A stretch of 57,135 nucleotides of DNA from positions 1 through 57,135 of the forward strand of contig NZ_JACHLB010000013.1 in assembly GCF_014207905.1 (NCBI RefSeq). Direction: 5' to 3'. The position numbers were made by a program, and so were the translations under genes. Under the pieces are notes generated by a model. It did not search any database, was not told the DNA's origin, and worked only from the letters and a program-made list of their open reading frames with translations. Source of the stretch: Flavobacterium notoginsengisoli. GTDB taxonomy: Bacteria > Bacteroidota > Bacteroidia > Flavobacteriales > Flavobacteriaceae. This document shows positions 33,021 to 42,121 of this stretch, piece by piece. Every line of letters begins with the position of its first letter. The stretch's first letter is position 1.

Positions 33021-36000
33021 TTAGAAATTAACAGTTAATCCAAGCGTAGTTACCATAGGTGAAGGATAACGTCCGTTATCAATACCATTTAAAAGTTGGT
33101 TTTGATTGATTGCACCAACCTCTGGGTCATATCCTTTATATTTCGTAAAAGTCAAAACATTCTGCATATTTGAGTATACTTTAATGTTTGAGATTCCGTA
33201 TTTAGAATATAAATCTTTTGGAAGATTGTATCCGATTGAAATATTTTTAAGTCTAACGAAAGATCCGTCTTCAACAAATCTGTTGCTCAAACGATAGTTA
33301 GAAGCCGAAGATGCTGATGAAGCTCCGATTCTTGGCATGTATGGATCACCGCCTACAATCTGAACGTTACGATAATCGTTTGGCCCATTCGGATCAATTA
33401 ACTCTAATTGAGCATATCCTAAAGCTGATTTCAATAAATTGGTATTTTCACGAGGATTTTCTAACCAACGTCTTTGATAATTTAAAACATCATTTCCATA
33501 AGATCCAGTGAACATAATAGCTACATCAAAACCTTTGAATGAAAAATTATTTGTAAAACCAAAAGTAAAGTCTGGGTTTGGGTCTCCGATATAACCAGCA
33601 TCTTTCTCGTTGATTACACCATCTTTATTTACATCTTCAAACATATAATCTCCAATCCAAACGCCGTTTTCGCCAATTGCCATTCCTTCTGGCAATGCAG
33701 TTGGTTTTACAGTTCCTGTTGCATCTTTGTAATAGAAATCGGTTGCTTTTTCAAAACGTCCAATTACTTTGTAGCCATAAAATTGCCCTAAAGTTTGGCC
33801 TACAGCACTACGAGTAACAACTGTTACATCTGAACCTTGCTGTAAAGTCTGGTCATAAACTCCTGATTCTGAATTCAATTTCAATACTTTAAATCTATTC
33901 ATTGTAATATTGAAATTTGTTTTCCAAAGAAAATCTTTATGCTCCATATTGATTGTATTGATAGAAAACTCAAAACCTTTATTTTCTAAAGAACCAATAT
34001 TTGCATAAGGCGGAGCTGTAGATCCTTGTCCTGTTGTACCTACGTAAGCTGGAAGTGATAATCTTAATAATAAATCATCTGTTTTTTTGTAATAAACATC
34101 TGTTGTAATTTCAATTCTATTATTGAAAAATCCAAAATCTAAACCGATGTTAGTTTGGTTAGATTTTTCCCATCTTAAATCTGGATTCGCTGTATTGGTT
34201 GCAATCTGACCACTTCCCCAATTGGTTGCTGAGGTTCCGTAAACAGAAGTATATGCATTATTTGGTACACTTGAATTTCCTGTAATTCCCCATCCTGCAC
34301 GTAATTTCAGATTATTAATTACTGCGTTGTCTTTTAAGAATCCTTCGTTTGAAATTTTCCATGCTAAAGAAGCAGATGGAAACCAATCCCATTTATTTCC
34401 TTCAGCAAATTGCGAAGACCCGTCTCTTCTGATTGTTCCTGTTAGAATATATCTGTCATTATAAGTATAAACTAATCTTCCTAAATATGAGCTAAGAGAA
34501 TTTGTAGAACTGGCATTTGAGTTTCTAGCTGTTGTAGGATCTCCTGCATTTAAATCGGTTGCACCATTTGTTAAATAACCAGAACGGTAGCCATATAAAT
34601 TTTCCCAATTTCTTTCCTGAAGCTCTTGAGTAAACATTGCATTAACATTATGTTTTCCGAATACTTTATTATAAGTAAGAGTATTAGTCCAAATCCAGTT
34701 TTCGCTGTTAGATTTTGTTCTTGATCCTTCTCTAACTTCATTAGATAATGCTCCAAAAGTATAAGATGGATTAAAAGTATATCTATTTCCGAAGCCTAAA
34801 TCTAAAGAGTATTGTGTTCTAAGTTTTAAATCTTTTGTAAAACTAATTTCTGCATAAGCATTTCCTCTAAATCCGTAATCTTTTCCATAATTATCTTTCA
34901 ACATAGCAATTCCAAGTGGATTTGTTTGAACAAATTCCGTTGTATCTGGACCATCAAAACTTCCATCGGCATTTCGTGCCGCCACACTTGGAGTTTGTTT
35001 TAAAGCTGTTAAAATCACTCCATCATCGTTAACCGTCGTTACCTGATTAGTTTTAGATAAATTCATGTTTACACCAACTTTCAGCCATTTTTTAACTTGA
35101 GAATCGATAACACCTCGAAGCGTTAGACGATCAAAAGAAGATCCTATTACAGTTCCCTCCTGATCAAAATAAGACATTCCCAATGCATAAGTTGTATTAT
35201 CAGAACCTCCAGAAGCAGATAAATTATAACTTTGAATTAAACCCACTTGAAACAATTCGTCCTGCCAGTTTGTTCCTTCTCCTAATAATTCAGGACGTAT
35301 GAAATAAGGGTCTCTCTGTACAATTCCTAAATCGGCACGTGTGTTTTTAAGCGTTCCATATTCGCTAAGATTTAAAACCTGCAATTGTTTTGGCATTTGC
35401 TGCCATCCAACATAACTGTCAAAATTTAAGGTTAAGTCTCCTTTTTTACCAGTTTTGGTTGTAACGATAATTACTCCATTTGCAGCTCTAGAACCATAAA
35501 TTGCTGTTGCAGAAGCATCTTTTAAAATATCTATAGAAGCAATATCGTTCGGGTTAATACCTGCAAGCGGATTTATATTTAACGAACCTGAATTACCATC
35601 TATAATTACACCATCAATTACATAAATTGGCTCGTTAGAACCTGTAATAGAACTGATACCACGTATACGTACAGAAGAACTTCCTCCAGGAGTACCACTA
35701 TTTTGCTGAATTTGTACACCCGCTGCTCTACCTTGTAAAACTTGATCAATAGTTGTAGCAACAGATTGTGTAACCGCCGAACTTGATATAGAAGAAATAG
35801 CTCCTGTTAAATCTGCTCTTTTTGCTGTTCCGTATCCGATAACTACGACTTCTTTCAAATCGTTTAAGTTTTCTTCTAGCAAAGCATCAATTTTAGTTTT
35901 ATTGTTTACTGCAATTTCATACGGTTTGTAACCGATGAAACTAAAAACCAAAGTACTGTTTGCAGGAATGGCTGTTAAGGTATAAGTTCCATCAAAATTA

Positions 36001-36188
36001 GATACTGTACTTGTTTTGGTTCCCTTTACAATAATATTCACACCTGGTATTGGTCCGCTAGCATCAGATACAGTACCCGAAACTGTAATTTGTGCATTTA
36101 CTGCAGCAGAAAACACCAGCATGAGAATTAAGAACCCTAAATTCTTAAAGTATTTAGATCTGCTTTTAGTAATTAAAAAGTTAGTCAT
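33021..36188 (-). CDS. SusC/RagA TonB-dependent transporter for xylo-oligosaccharides
   Basis: A 1055-residue outer-membrane transporter. A signal peptide (LGFLILMLVFSAAVNAQ) is followed directly by the carboxypeptidase-like domain (VSGTVSDASGPIPGVNIIVKG), then the plug (VVIGYGTAKRADLTGAIS, EPIYVIDGVIIDG, ATAIYGSRAANGVIIVTTKTG) and barrel to the final TTLGLTVNF. Unlike the other SusC here it has no STN domain, so it does not signal through FecR. First gene of the xylan operon. A promoter box and a CAATCGGTTG operator lie 110-150 bases upstream, pointing to control by the LacI regulator. Confidence 0.95.
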   Translation of the reverse strand: MTNFLITKSRSKYFKNLGFLILMLVFSAAVNAQITVSGTVSDASGPIPGVNIIVKGTKTSTVSNFDGTYTLTAIPANSTLVFSFIGYKPYEIAVNNKTKIDALLEENLNDLKEVVVIGYGTAKRADLTGAISSISSSAVTQSVATTIDQVLQGRAAGVQIQQNSGTPGGSSSVRIRGISSITGSNEPIYVIDGVIIDGNSGSLNINPLAGINPNDIASIDILKDASATAIYGSRAANGVIIVTTKTGKKGDLTLNFDSYVGWQQMPKQLQVLNLSEYGTLKNTRADLGIVQRDPYFIRPELLGEGTNWQDELFQVGLIQSYNLSASGGSDNTTYALGMSYFDQEGTVIGSSFDRLTLRGVIDSQVKKWLKVGVNMNLSKTNQVTTVNDDGVILTALKQTPSVAARNADGSFDGPDTTEFVQTNPLGIAMLKDNYGKDYGFRGNAYAEISFTKDLKLRTQYSLDLGFGNRYTFNPSYTFGALSNEVREGSRTKSNSENWIWTNTLTYNKVFGKHNVNAMFTQELQERNWENLYGYRSGYLTNGATDLNAGDPTTARNSNASSTNSLSSYLGRLVYTYNDRYILTGTIRRDGSSQFAEGNKWDWFPSASLAWKISNEGFLKDNAVINNLKLRAGWGITGNSSVPNNAYTSVYGTSATNWGSGQIATNTANPDLRWEKSNQTNIGLDFGFFNNRIEITTDVYYKKTDDLLLRLSLPAYVGTTGQGSTAPPYANIGSLENKGFEFSINTINMEHKDFLWKTNFNITMNRFKVLKLNSESGVYDQTLQQGSDVTVVTRSAVGQTLGQFYGYKVIGRFEKATDFYYKDATGTVKPTALPEGMAIGENGVWIGDYMFEDVNKDGVINEKDAGYIGDPNPDFTFGFTNNFSFKGFDVAIMFTGSYGNDVLNYQRRWLENPRENTNLLKSALGYAQLELIDPNGPNDYRNVQIVGGDPYMPRIGASSASSASNYRLSNRFVEDGSFVRLKNISIGYNLPKDLYSKYGISNIKVYSNMQNVLTFTKYKGYDPEVGAINQNQLLNGIDNGRYPSPMVTTLGLTVNF

Positions 36189-36301
36189 AAATAATTGGTT
36201 TAATTAGTTAATAGTATGGTTTAGTTAGTTTCTTGTCTATCGAGTTATTTATCATTTTTATTTATCACAAATTCAAACGATTCTTACCCTTATTGTCAAA
36301 A

Positions 36302-36331
36302 CAAATATATGTAAAAAACAACAACACACAA
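36302..36331 (-). promoter_or_regulatory. Promoter of the xylan susC operon
   Basis: On the minus strand TTG (36329-36331) and TATATTTG (36302-36309) are separated by exactly 19 bases, the Bacteroidota consensus. The TTG is the outer edge of the operator at 36329-36338. The start codon is about 110 bases downstream. Confidence 0.7.
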
Positions 36332-36338
36332 TCGGTTG
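36329..36338. promoter_or_regulatory. CAATCGGTTG operator, susC proximal site
   Basis: Exact 10-mer CAATCGGTTG, a pseudo-palindrome CAAnCGnTTG with the central CG typical of LacI-family operators. It overlaps the -33 element of the susC promoter, so a bound repressor would block polymerase. Confidence 0.75.
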
Positions 36339-36447
36339 CGTTAATTTTTTTTATCAATTTCAAAAAAACATCGTTTAAAAAAAACATTTTATATATTTTA
36401 AATCAAAAAATATTGAATAATTATCAAAAACAATATTCCTTACAGCG

Positions 36448-36542
36448 AAAACGTTAGAGATAATAAATCGTTTGTATCAAATTCTTAAAAAAAACATAAA
36501 AAGTTAAAATTTAAAATTTTTCCAAATTTAACTAAAACGTTA
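36448..36542. promoter_or_regulatory. AAAACGTTA motif pair upstream of susC
   Basis: AAAACGTTA occurs at 36448-36456 and 36534-36542. The second copy extends to TAAAACGTTA, which also occurs inverted at 37796-37805 upstream of the transaldolase gene. AACGTT is palindromic. Possibly a second regulator's site; weak. Confidence 0.25.
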
Positions 36543-36678
36543 TCGTAAAATGATAAAATTGGCATTAAAAGTAAATACAAGCTCATCCCTTGCAAAATAA
36601 GGCACTAAGTCAGTTATCTTCTCAAAATCAACCGACTAGCCTTAAAAGAATATATTTCTTACAAAGCATTGAAAGAAA

Positions 36679-36688
36679 CAATCGGTTG
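36679..36688. promoter_or_regulatory. CAATCGGTTG operator, susC distal site
   Basis: Second exact 10-mer, 350 bases upstream of the first. It lies between the susC leader and the transaldolase terminator; its distance would allow DNA looping. The 577-base gap 36189-36765 otherwise holds only AT-rich sequence, the promoter above, the AAAACGTTA motifs and the terminator. Confidence 0.65.
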
Positions 36689-36700
36689 TTTATATTTCAC

Positions 36701-36736
36701 AAAAAATCCCCTCAAAATTACTTGAGGGGATTTTTA
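36701..36736 (-). terminator. Terminator of the transaldolase gene
   Basis: AAAAATCCCCTCAA and TTGAGGGGATTTTT form a perfect 14-base stem with a 6-base loop; T-runs on both sides make it strong. Confidence 0.92.
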
Positions 36737-36765
36737 AATTATCGTAAAAATGGACGTTCGAGATT

Positions 36766-37422
36766 TTATAAATTCATCTTTTTAGCATCTTCGACAAATT
36801 GTTTTAAACCAATATCGGTTAGAGGATGTTTCAGCAACCCTTTTATTGCAGAAAGTGGTCCTGTCATCACATCTGAACCAATTTTTGCACAGTTAATAAT
36901 ATGCATAGTATGTCTTACAGAAGCAGAAAGTATTTGAGTTTGATAATTATAGTTATCGTAGATTTCTCTGATCTCAGCGATTAAATGCATTCCGTCTGTA
37001 GAAACGTCGTCTAATCTTCCTAAAAATGGAGACACATAAGTTGCTCCCGCTTTGGCAGCCAATAAAGCTTGTCCAGCAGAAAATACCAAAGTTACATTGG
37101 TACGAATTCCTTTTGAAGAAAAATATTTGCAGGCCTTTACACCGTCGCCAATCATAGGCAGTTTTACTACGATTTGGGGATGCAAAGCCGCAAGTTCTTC
37201 TCCTTCTCTGACCATTCCTTCAAAGTCTGTTGAGATCACCTCAGCCGAAACATCGCCGTCTACAATATTACAAATAGCTAAATAATGGTTGAGGATATTT
37301 TGTTTTCCTGTAATGCCTTCTTTTGCCATCAAAGACGGATTGGTGGTTACGCCGTCTAAAACGCCTAAAGCCTGCGCTTCTTCAATATCCTGAAGATTAG
37401 CAGTGTCAATAAAAAATTTCAT
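36766..37422 (-). CDS. Transaldolase / fructose-6-phosphate aldolase family protein
   Basis: A 218-residue short-type transaldolase (TalB3/Fsa group). MKFFIDTANLQDIEEAQALG and GVTTNPSLMAKEG open the barrel, VVKLPMIGDGVKAC contains the Schiff-base lysine, and ATYVSPFLGRLDD follows. It probably transfers dihydroxyacetone units in the pentose phosphate pathway, handling the xylulose-5-phosphate made by XylA and XylB next door. It is a separate transcript, with 490 bases before xylA and its own terminator. Confidence 0.9.
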   Translation of the reverse strand: MKFFIDTANLQDIEEAQALGVLDGVTTNPSLMAKEGITGKQNILNHYLAICNIVDGDVSAEVISTDFEGMVREGEELAALHPQIVVKLPMIGDGVKACKYFSSKGIRTNVTLVFSAGQALLAAKAGATYVSPFLGRLDDVSTDGMHLIAEIREIYDNYNYQTQILSASVRHTMHIINCAKIGSDVMTGPLSAIKGLLKHPLTDIGLKQFVEDAKKMNL

Positions 37423-37482
37423 AAGTTTTTTGGTTTGATTAGTTGTTATAAATAATTATTTATCTCGAATGGATCGCATAGT

Positions 37483-37511
37483 TTGTCATTTCGACGAAGG
37501 AGAAATGACAA
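37483..37511. repeat. GTCATTTCGACG repeat, internally deleted copy
   Basis: TTGTCATTTC and GAAATGACAA flank only nine bases (GACGAAGGA). Compared with the full copies at 41901-42006 and 47855-47956 the central part is missing. Confidence 0.75.
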
Positions 37512-37528
37512 GAGTGAGCGTAAAAAAA

Positions 37529-37559
37529 CTTTGTCAAAGTTTAAAACTTTGACAAAGTT
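37529..37559. repeat. Palindrome, CTTTGTCAAAG family, copy 2
   Basis: ACTTTGTCAAAGTTT/AAACTTTGACAAAGT, sharing its core with 27694-27726. Confidence 0.9.
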
Positions 37560-37868
37560 CTCAGCGTGTCCTAGTGAGTGAAAAATGTGCATTTCGATTG
37601 ATTCTGCTCTTCAAAAAACCTTCAATAAAAAATACTCACTTATTATTTTATCAAACTGACTTTTTCTCAATTTCAATTTTCAAAAAAACAGTAACTAAAC
37701 CTTCAATCTATTTTTCTTAAATCTCAATGTAAAAAGCCATAATCTTAATACACATTTTCGAAGTCTTTATCTAAAAAAATCATTTTTAAAGAAAATAACG
37801 TTTTATAGCTATCACATTAAAAGCTAAAATTCTTTTTAGATTTTCTGTCTCACTAAATATTTTGTAGA

Positions 37869-37899
37869 AACCTGACAGATTTTAAAAATCTGCCAGGTT
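37869..37899 (-). terminator. Hairpin after xylA
   Basis: AACCTGACAGATTTT and AAAATCTGCCAGGTT form a 15-base stem with one mismatch, starting 16 bases after the xylA stop. Likely ends the gntR-xylB-xylA transcript, although the T-run is short. Confidence 0.6.
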
Positions 37900-37914
37900 A
37901 TCGAAGTTTACCAA

Positions 37915-39240
37915 TTAAATATATTGGTTAATGATATTTTCAAACAATTCTTGTTTACCGCTTTGAAGATTTAATTCTCCATTTTCGTGAGCGATAGTGT
38001 AAAGATCTTTCAAGCTTAATTTTCCATCAGCGAAATCTTTACCTTTTCCAGAATCGAAAGAGCTGTATCTTTCTTTTCTCAATTTTTCGTAAGGAGAAGA
38101 AGAAATGATTTTATCTGCAGTTAATAATGCTCTTGCAAAAGTATCAGCACCGCCAATGTGCGCTAAGAAAACATCTTCTAAATCAGTTGAGTTTCTTCTG
38201 ATTTTAGCATCAAAGTTAACGCCACCGCCTTGCAATCCGCCAGCTTTTAAGAAAACCAACATGGCTTCAGTAGTTTCTTGAATGTTATTTGGGAATTGGT
38301 CTGTGTCCCATCCGTTTTGGTAATCTCCTCTGTTTGCATCGATACTTCCTAACATTCCTGCTTTTGCAGCTACTTCTAATTCGTGTTGGAAAGTATGTTG
38401 TGCCAATGTAGCGTGGTTTACCTCGATATTGATTTTGAAATCTTTATCTAAACCATAATTTTTCAAGAATCCGATTGCTGTAGCTGAGTCAAAATCGTAT
38501 TGGTGTTTTGATGGCTCCATTGGTTTGGGTTCGATGAAGAAAGTTCCTTTAAAACCTTGTGCTCTTGCGTAGTCTCTAGACATTGCCAAGAATTTCGCCA
38601 TATGGTCTAATTCTCTTCCCATATCTGTGTTCAATAAAGACATATAACCTTCTCTACCGCCCCAGAATACGTAGTTTTCTCCGCCTAAAGCGATTGTTGC
38701 GTCCAATGCTAATTTTACTTGTCCACCTGCTCTAGCTACTACATTAAAATCTGGATTTGTAGCGGCTCCGTTCATGAATCTTGGGTTTGAGAAACAGTTT
38801 GAAGTTCCCCAAAGCAATTTAATTCCAGACTCTGCTTTTTTCCCTTTTAAATATTCTGTAATGAAAGCCAAACGTTTTTCTGATTCTGCGAAAGTTGCTC
38901 CTTCAGCAATCAAATCGTAATCGTGGAAACAGAAATAATCGAATCCCATTTTACTGATGAATTCGAAAGCCGCATCTGCTTTATCTTTCGCTGCTTGATA
39001 TGGATCTGATGAAGCATCCCAAGCAAACTGCTGTGTTCCTGGTCCGAATGGATCGCTTCCTTGTCCGCAGAAAGTATGCCAGTAAGCAATTGCAAATTTA
39101 AAGTGCTCACGCATTGTTTTTCCAGCTACAACTTGGTCTGGATTGTAATATTTAAATGCTAAAGGATTGTCAGATTCTTTTCCTTCAAACTTAATTTGGC
39201 CAATACCTTTGTAGTATTCTTTATCTCCTAAAACTATCAT
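37915..39240 (-). CDS. xylA: Xylose isomerase
   Basis: A 441-residue cytoplasmic metal enzyme converting D-xylose to D-xylulose. Signatures are FCFHDYDLIAEG (catalytic histidine and aspartate), YVFWGGREGYMSLLNTDM, FFIEPKPMEPSKHQYDFD (metal-binding glutamate and substrate lysine) and NIEVNHATLAQHTF. The length is that of class II enzymes. It lies 8 bases after xylB in a gntR-xylB-xylA operon. The product goes to XylB. Confidence 0.97.
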   Translation of the reverse strand: MIVLGDKEYYKGIGQIKFEGKESDNPLAFKYYNPDQVVAGKTMREHFKFAIAYWHTFCGQGSDPFGPGTQQFAWDASSDPYQAAKDKADAAFEFISKMGFDYFCFHDYDLIAEGATFAESEKRLAFITEYLKGKKAESGIKLLWGTSNCFSNPRFMNGAATNPDFNVVARAGGQVKLALDATIALGGENYVFWGGREGYMSLLNTDMGRELDHMAKFLAMSRDYARAQGFKGTFFIEPKPMEPSKHQYDFDSATAIGFLKNYGLDKDFKINIEVNHATLAQHTFQHELEVAAKAGMLGSIDANRGDYQNGWDTDQFPNNIQETTEAMLVFLKAGGLQGGGVNFDAKIRRNSTDLEDVFLAHIGGADTFARALLTADKIISSSPYEKLRKERYSSFDSGKGKDFADGKLSLKDLYTIAHENGELNLQSGKQELFENIINQYI

Positions 39241-39248
39241 TTGATTTT

Positions 39249-40730
39249 TTATTTATTTGTTAATATTAATTCTAATTCTTTTTTCCATTTCTGATAAGCT
39301 GTTTCATATTCCTCTTTGTTTTTTAGAGGCAAAAAGGTCATTACGTGATCGTTTGTTGTAATTCCTGAACCAAACTTTTCAAAGTCACCATCTGTTAAGC
39401 CTACTGCTCTGGCCGCTCCTACTGCTCCAGTTGTATTATAAATTTCTATTTCATGTCCAATTAATGTTGCCACTGTATTTGAGAAAATTTCAGAACGGAA
39501 TAAATTATCATTTCCAGCTCTGATTACATTAATCGTCGCATTATCATCTTTCAAACATTCCATTCCGTACACAAAAGAAAAGGCGATGGCTTCCAAAGAT
39601 GCTCTGAATAAATGTGCGTTGGTATGAATATTAAAATTCAGGTTTAAAATATGAGATCCAATATTTTTGTTATTGAACATTCTTTCAGCGCCATTTCCAA
39701 ACGGAATCACAACCAATCCTTGTGAGCCAACATTTATCTGAGATGCTTTTTCGTTCATTTCTTCATACGACTCATTTCCGATGTTGTTTCGCATCCATCT
39801 GTATTGAATTCCCGCTCCGTTTATGTTCAGCAATTTTCCAACTCTCGGATTTGATTCTGTATAATTTACATGAACAAAGTTGTTTACACGTGTACTTTTT
39901 CCTGAGTTTGTTTCCGTAACAGCATAGAAAACACCCGACGTACCACCTGTCGCTGCAACTTCTCCAGAACGAAGCACATTTAACGACAAAGCATTATTTG
40001 GCTGATCTCCCGCTCTATAAACAATCGGAATTCCAGCTGGAAGACCTGATTCTTGTGAAGCTTTTTCAGTTACAACTCCTTGATTGGTAAAGTTTTCTAC
40101 GATTTTTGGAGTCAATGCGGTATCAATTCCATAATATTCTAAAAGCCAATCGGCTACTTTGTTTTCTTTATAATCCCAAAGCATTCCTTCAGACAAACCG
40201 TTTTTGGTAGTCGTTACTTCGCCTGTCAATTTCAAAGCGATATAATCTCCCGGAAGCATATATTTAGCAATTTTATTATAAACTGCTGATTCATTTTCTT
40301 TAACCCATTTCAGTTTCGAAGCGGTAAAATTTCCTGGTGAATTCAACAAATGTGACATGCATTTCTCTTCTCCAATTTCGGCGAAAGCCTTGTTACCAAT
40401 TTCAACCGCACGGCTGTCACACCAGATAATAGAATTTCGCAACGGAGCACCTTCTTTGTCTACAATTACCAATCCGTGCATTTGGTACGAAATACCAATT
40501 CCCTGAATTTTAGACGCATCGATATTCGCTTCTTTAATCGCTCTTTTCGTCGCTGTACAAATGTACTGCCACCACATTTCGGGATCTTGTTCTGCCCAGT
40601 CTGGGTGAATCGAAAGGATTTCCATTTCGTTCTGAGGTTCATTCAAAACGATCACTTTTTTTCCCGTTTCTGCTTCAACAATTGCTGCTTTCACAGAAGA
40701 ACTTCCAATATCATATCCGATATAATACAT
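39249..40730 (-). CDS. xylB: Xylulokinase
   Basis: A 493-residue FGGY-family kinase phosphorylating D-xylulose. The N-terminal phosphate loop is YIGYDIGSSSVKAAIVE, DPEMWWQY and GISYQMHGLVIVDKEG follow, and the second domain has GGTSGVFYAV and the C-terminal AVGAARAVGLTDGDF. I start it at the ATG at 40730, two bases after the gntR stop codon; the longer frame to 40775 adds 15 non-homologous residues inside gntR. The tight spacing shows co-transcription with the regulator. Confidence 0.95.
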   Translation of the reverse strand: MYYIGYDIGSSSVKAAIVEAETGKKVIVLNEPQNEMEILSIHPDWAEQDPEMWWQYICTATKRAIKEANIDASKIQGIGISYQMHGLVIVDKEGAPLRNSIIWCDSRAVEIGNKAFAEIGEEKCMSHLLNSPGNFTASKLKWVKENESAVYNKIAKYMLPGDYIALKLTGEVTTTKNGLSEGMLWDYKENKVADWLLEYYGIDTALTPKIVENFTNQGVVTEKASQESGLPAGIPIVYRAGDQPNNALSLNVLRSGEVAATGGTSGVFYAVTETNSGKSTRVNNFVHVNYTESNPRVGKLLNINGAGIQYRWMRNNIGNESYEEMNEKASQINVGSQGLVVIPFGNGAERMFNNKNIGSHILNLNFNIHTNAHLFRASLEAIAFSFVYGMECLKDDNATINVIRAGNDNLFRSEIFSNTVATLIGHEIEIYNTTGAVGAARAVGLTDGDFEKFGSGITTNDHVMTFLPLKNKEEYETAYQKWKKELELILTNK

Positions 40731-40732
40731 AC

Positions 40733-41740
40733 TTACAATGATTCTCTTATTATTAATTTTGTCGGCACATAACACTTCGTTTCTTCGTCATGCGTAATAA
40801 ATGCCGCTGCTTTGGTTCCTATTTCTTTAAAATCAGTTGAAACAACCGAAATTCCTTTGTATATAAATTTCTTCATCGGGGTTTCGTTGTACGACAAAAA
40901 GCCAACATCTTTTCCCGGTTCGTAATCTTTCTCTTTGCACTGCTCCAAAAAGTGCCCTAAAATCCTGTCGCTTACGCTGATGTAGGCAATTCTTTTTTCG
41001 ATATTGAACTTCTTCGGATCTGTAATCAGATCATATTCAAAACCAAAATCGGCACAGAATTTCTTGAAAAACTCTACTGTTTCCCACGGATGATTCGTAA
41101 AATCAGGATATACAAATTGTATCTTTTTATACTTTTTAAATAAATCAACCGCCTCTGTCAAAGACTCATAAAACGCTTTCCCGAAATCCTGAAACACATA
41201 ATTCTGAGCTTTATCTGCCTGAATATTCCAGTCAATCAAAAGCAGTTTATCGCTTGCAATTGCCAACAATGCCGGAGCAATGTCTCGGTGATCAAAATTC
41301 ATCACCACATATTTATAATACTTCCCGATTCCGTTATTGATGATCGTTTTAAAAACATCAATATTATAATGATGAAACTGCACATCGATAATCACATTAT
41401 CCGGCAGATTATTCACAACCGAATGATACAAAACCTCTTTATAAGCCTTAAACGTATCTAAAACCAAAAGCACTTTTCGAGTTTCCCCGGCTACGTAATA
41501 GCCTTTATTCGGTACCGATTCAATCGTATTCTGCTCTTTCAAAATCGAGTAAGCCTTAAAAACCGTATCTCTCGAAAGCTGATATGTTTTGCAGATCACA
41601 TTCACTGACGGAAGTAAATCTCCCTTTTGTAAAATATTCTCTGCAATTGAATTTGTGATTCCGTCCACCAACTGCTGGTACTTCGGAATATCACTTTCAT
41701 GATTGATTATAAACTCAAATTTTTCTTCTTCTTTTGGCAT
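40733..41740 (-). CDS. GntR-family regulator with sugar-binding domain (probable xylose regulator)
   Basis: A 335-residue regulator. Residues about 10-80 form a GntR winged helix (IPKYQQLVDGITNSIAENIL, LPSVNVICKTYQLSRDTVFKAYSIL, IESVPNKGYYVAG). Residues about 88-335 form a LacI-like periplasmic-binding-fold domain (KVLLVLDTFKAYKEVLYHSV, VGFLSYNETPMKKFIYKGISVVSTDF). Being first in the operon with xylB and xylA, it probably senses xylose or a derivative and controls that operon. Two tandem AACAGAACGG repeats stand immediately before its start codon and could be its own operator. Confidence 0.88.
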   Translation of the reverse strand: MPKEEEKFEFIINHESDIPKYQQLVDGITNSIAENILQKGDLLPSVNVICKTYQLSRDTVFKAYSILKEQNTIESVPNKGYYVAGETRKVLLVLDTFKAYKEVLYHSVVNNLPDNVIIDVQFHHYNIDVFKTIINNGIGKYYKYVVMNFDHRDIAPALLAIASDKLLLIDWNIQADKAQNYVFQDFGKAFYESLTEAVDLFKKYKKIQFVYPDFTNHPWETVEFFKKFCADFGFEYDLITDPKKFNIEKRIAYISVSDRILGHFLEQCKEKDYEPGKDVGFLSYNETPMKKFIYKGISVVSTDFKEIGTKAAAFITHDEETKCYVPTKLIIRESL

Positions 41741-41741
41741 A

Positions 41742-41761
41742 CCGTTCTGTTCCGTTCTGTT
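41742..41761 (-). promoter_or_regulatory. Tandem 10-base direct repeat before the GntR start
   Basis: CCGTTCTGTT occurs twice head to tail (AACAGAACGG on the coding strand), one base from the start codon. A regulator bound here would hinder transcription or translation of gntR-xylB-xylA. The only other partial match I noticed (54530s) is inside a gene. Confidence 0.5.
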
Positions 41762-41845
41762 ATGCTAAAGTACACAAAAATCTTTTATAAAAAATTGTTT
41801 TTTATATTAATTATGTTATTTTTTAAGCTTCAGAAAATAATCCAA

Positions 41846-42111
41846 CCGCAAAGTTCGCAAGGGATTACGCAAGGTTCGCCAAGTATTTACTCTCTGTTTT
41901 GTCATTTCGACGTAAGGAGAAATCTTCACAAGTAACTCCTCAACGCATATCGCCAATCTTTGTCGAGCTACTTGCGAAGATTTCTCGTTCCTCGAAATGA
42001 CAAGATCGTGTGGATTTCTTTGCGTTCTTTGCGTAATCCATTGCGAACCATGCGGTTAAATCACTTTGTCGATTCGCGAGTTAGATTGCTTCGTTCCTCG
42101 CAATGACATAC
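41846..42111. repeat. Nested inverted repeats between GntR and GH43 genes
   Basis: An outer pair (41846-41884 with 42020-42059; AACCGCAAAGTTCGCAA-type arms, about 80% complementary) encloses an inner pair (41901-41940 with 41967-42006; TTGTCATTTCGACG-type arms). A third, single arm (GATTGCTTCGTTCCTCGCAA, 42087-42106) follows. The inner pair belongs to the family also found at 47855-47956. The 381-base gap 41741-42121 contains no gene. Confidence 0.85.
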
Positions 42112-42121
42112 TGAACCGAAA

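Larger units (their letters stand above)
37423..37914. other. Gene-free interval between transaldolase and xylA
   Basis: This 492-base interval has no coding sequence. It holds a shortened GTCATTTCGACG repeat (37483-37511), a CTTTGTCAAAG palindrome (37529-37559), an inverted TAAAACGTTA motif (37796-37805) and a CCTGnCAGATTTT hairpin (37869-37899) just after the xylA stop. The stretch 37570-37860 is AT-rich with nothing I can name. A transaldolase promoter is expected here but I cannot point to a convincing -7 box. Confidence 0.6.

Noticed and set aside
36629..36638. Partial operator CAACCGACTA between the two susC sites
   Set aside because: Breaks the TTG half-site; not counted among the operators.
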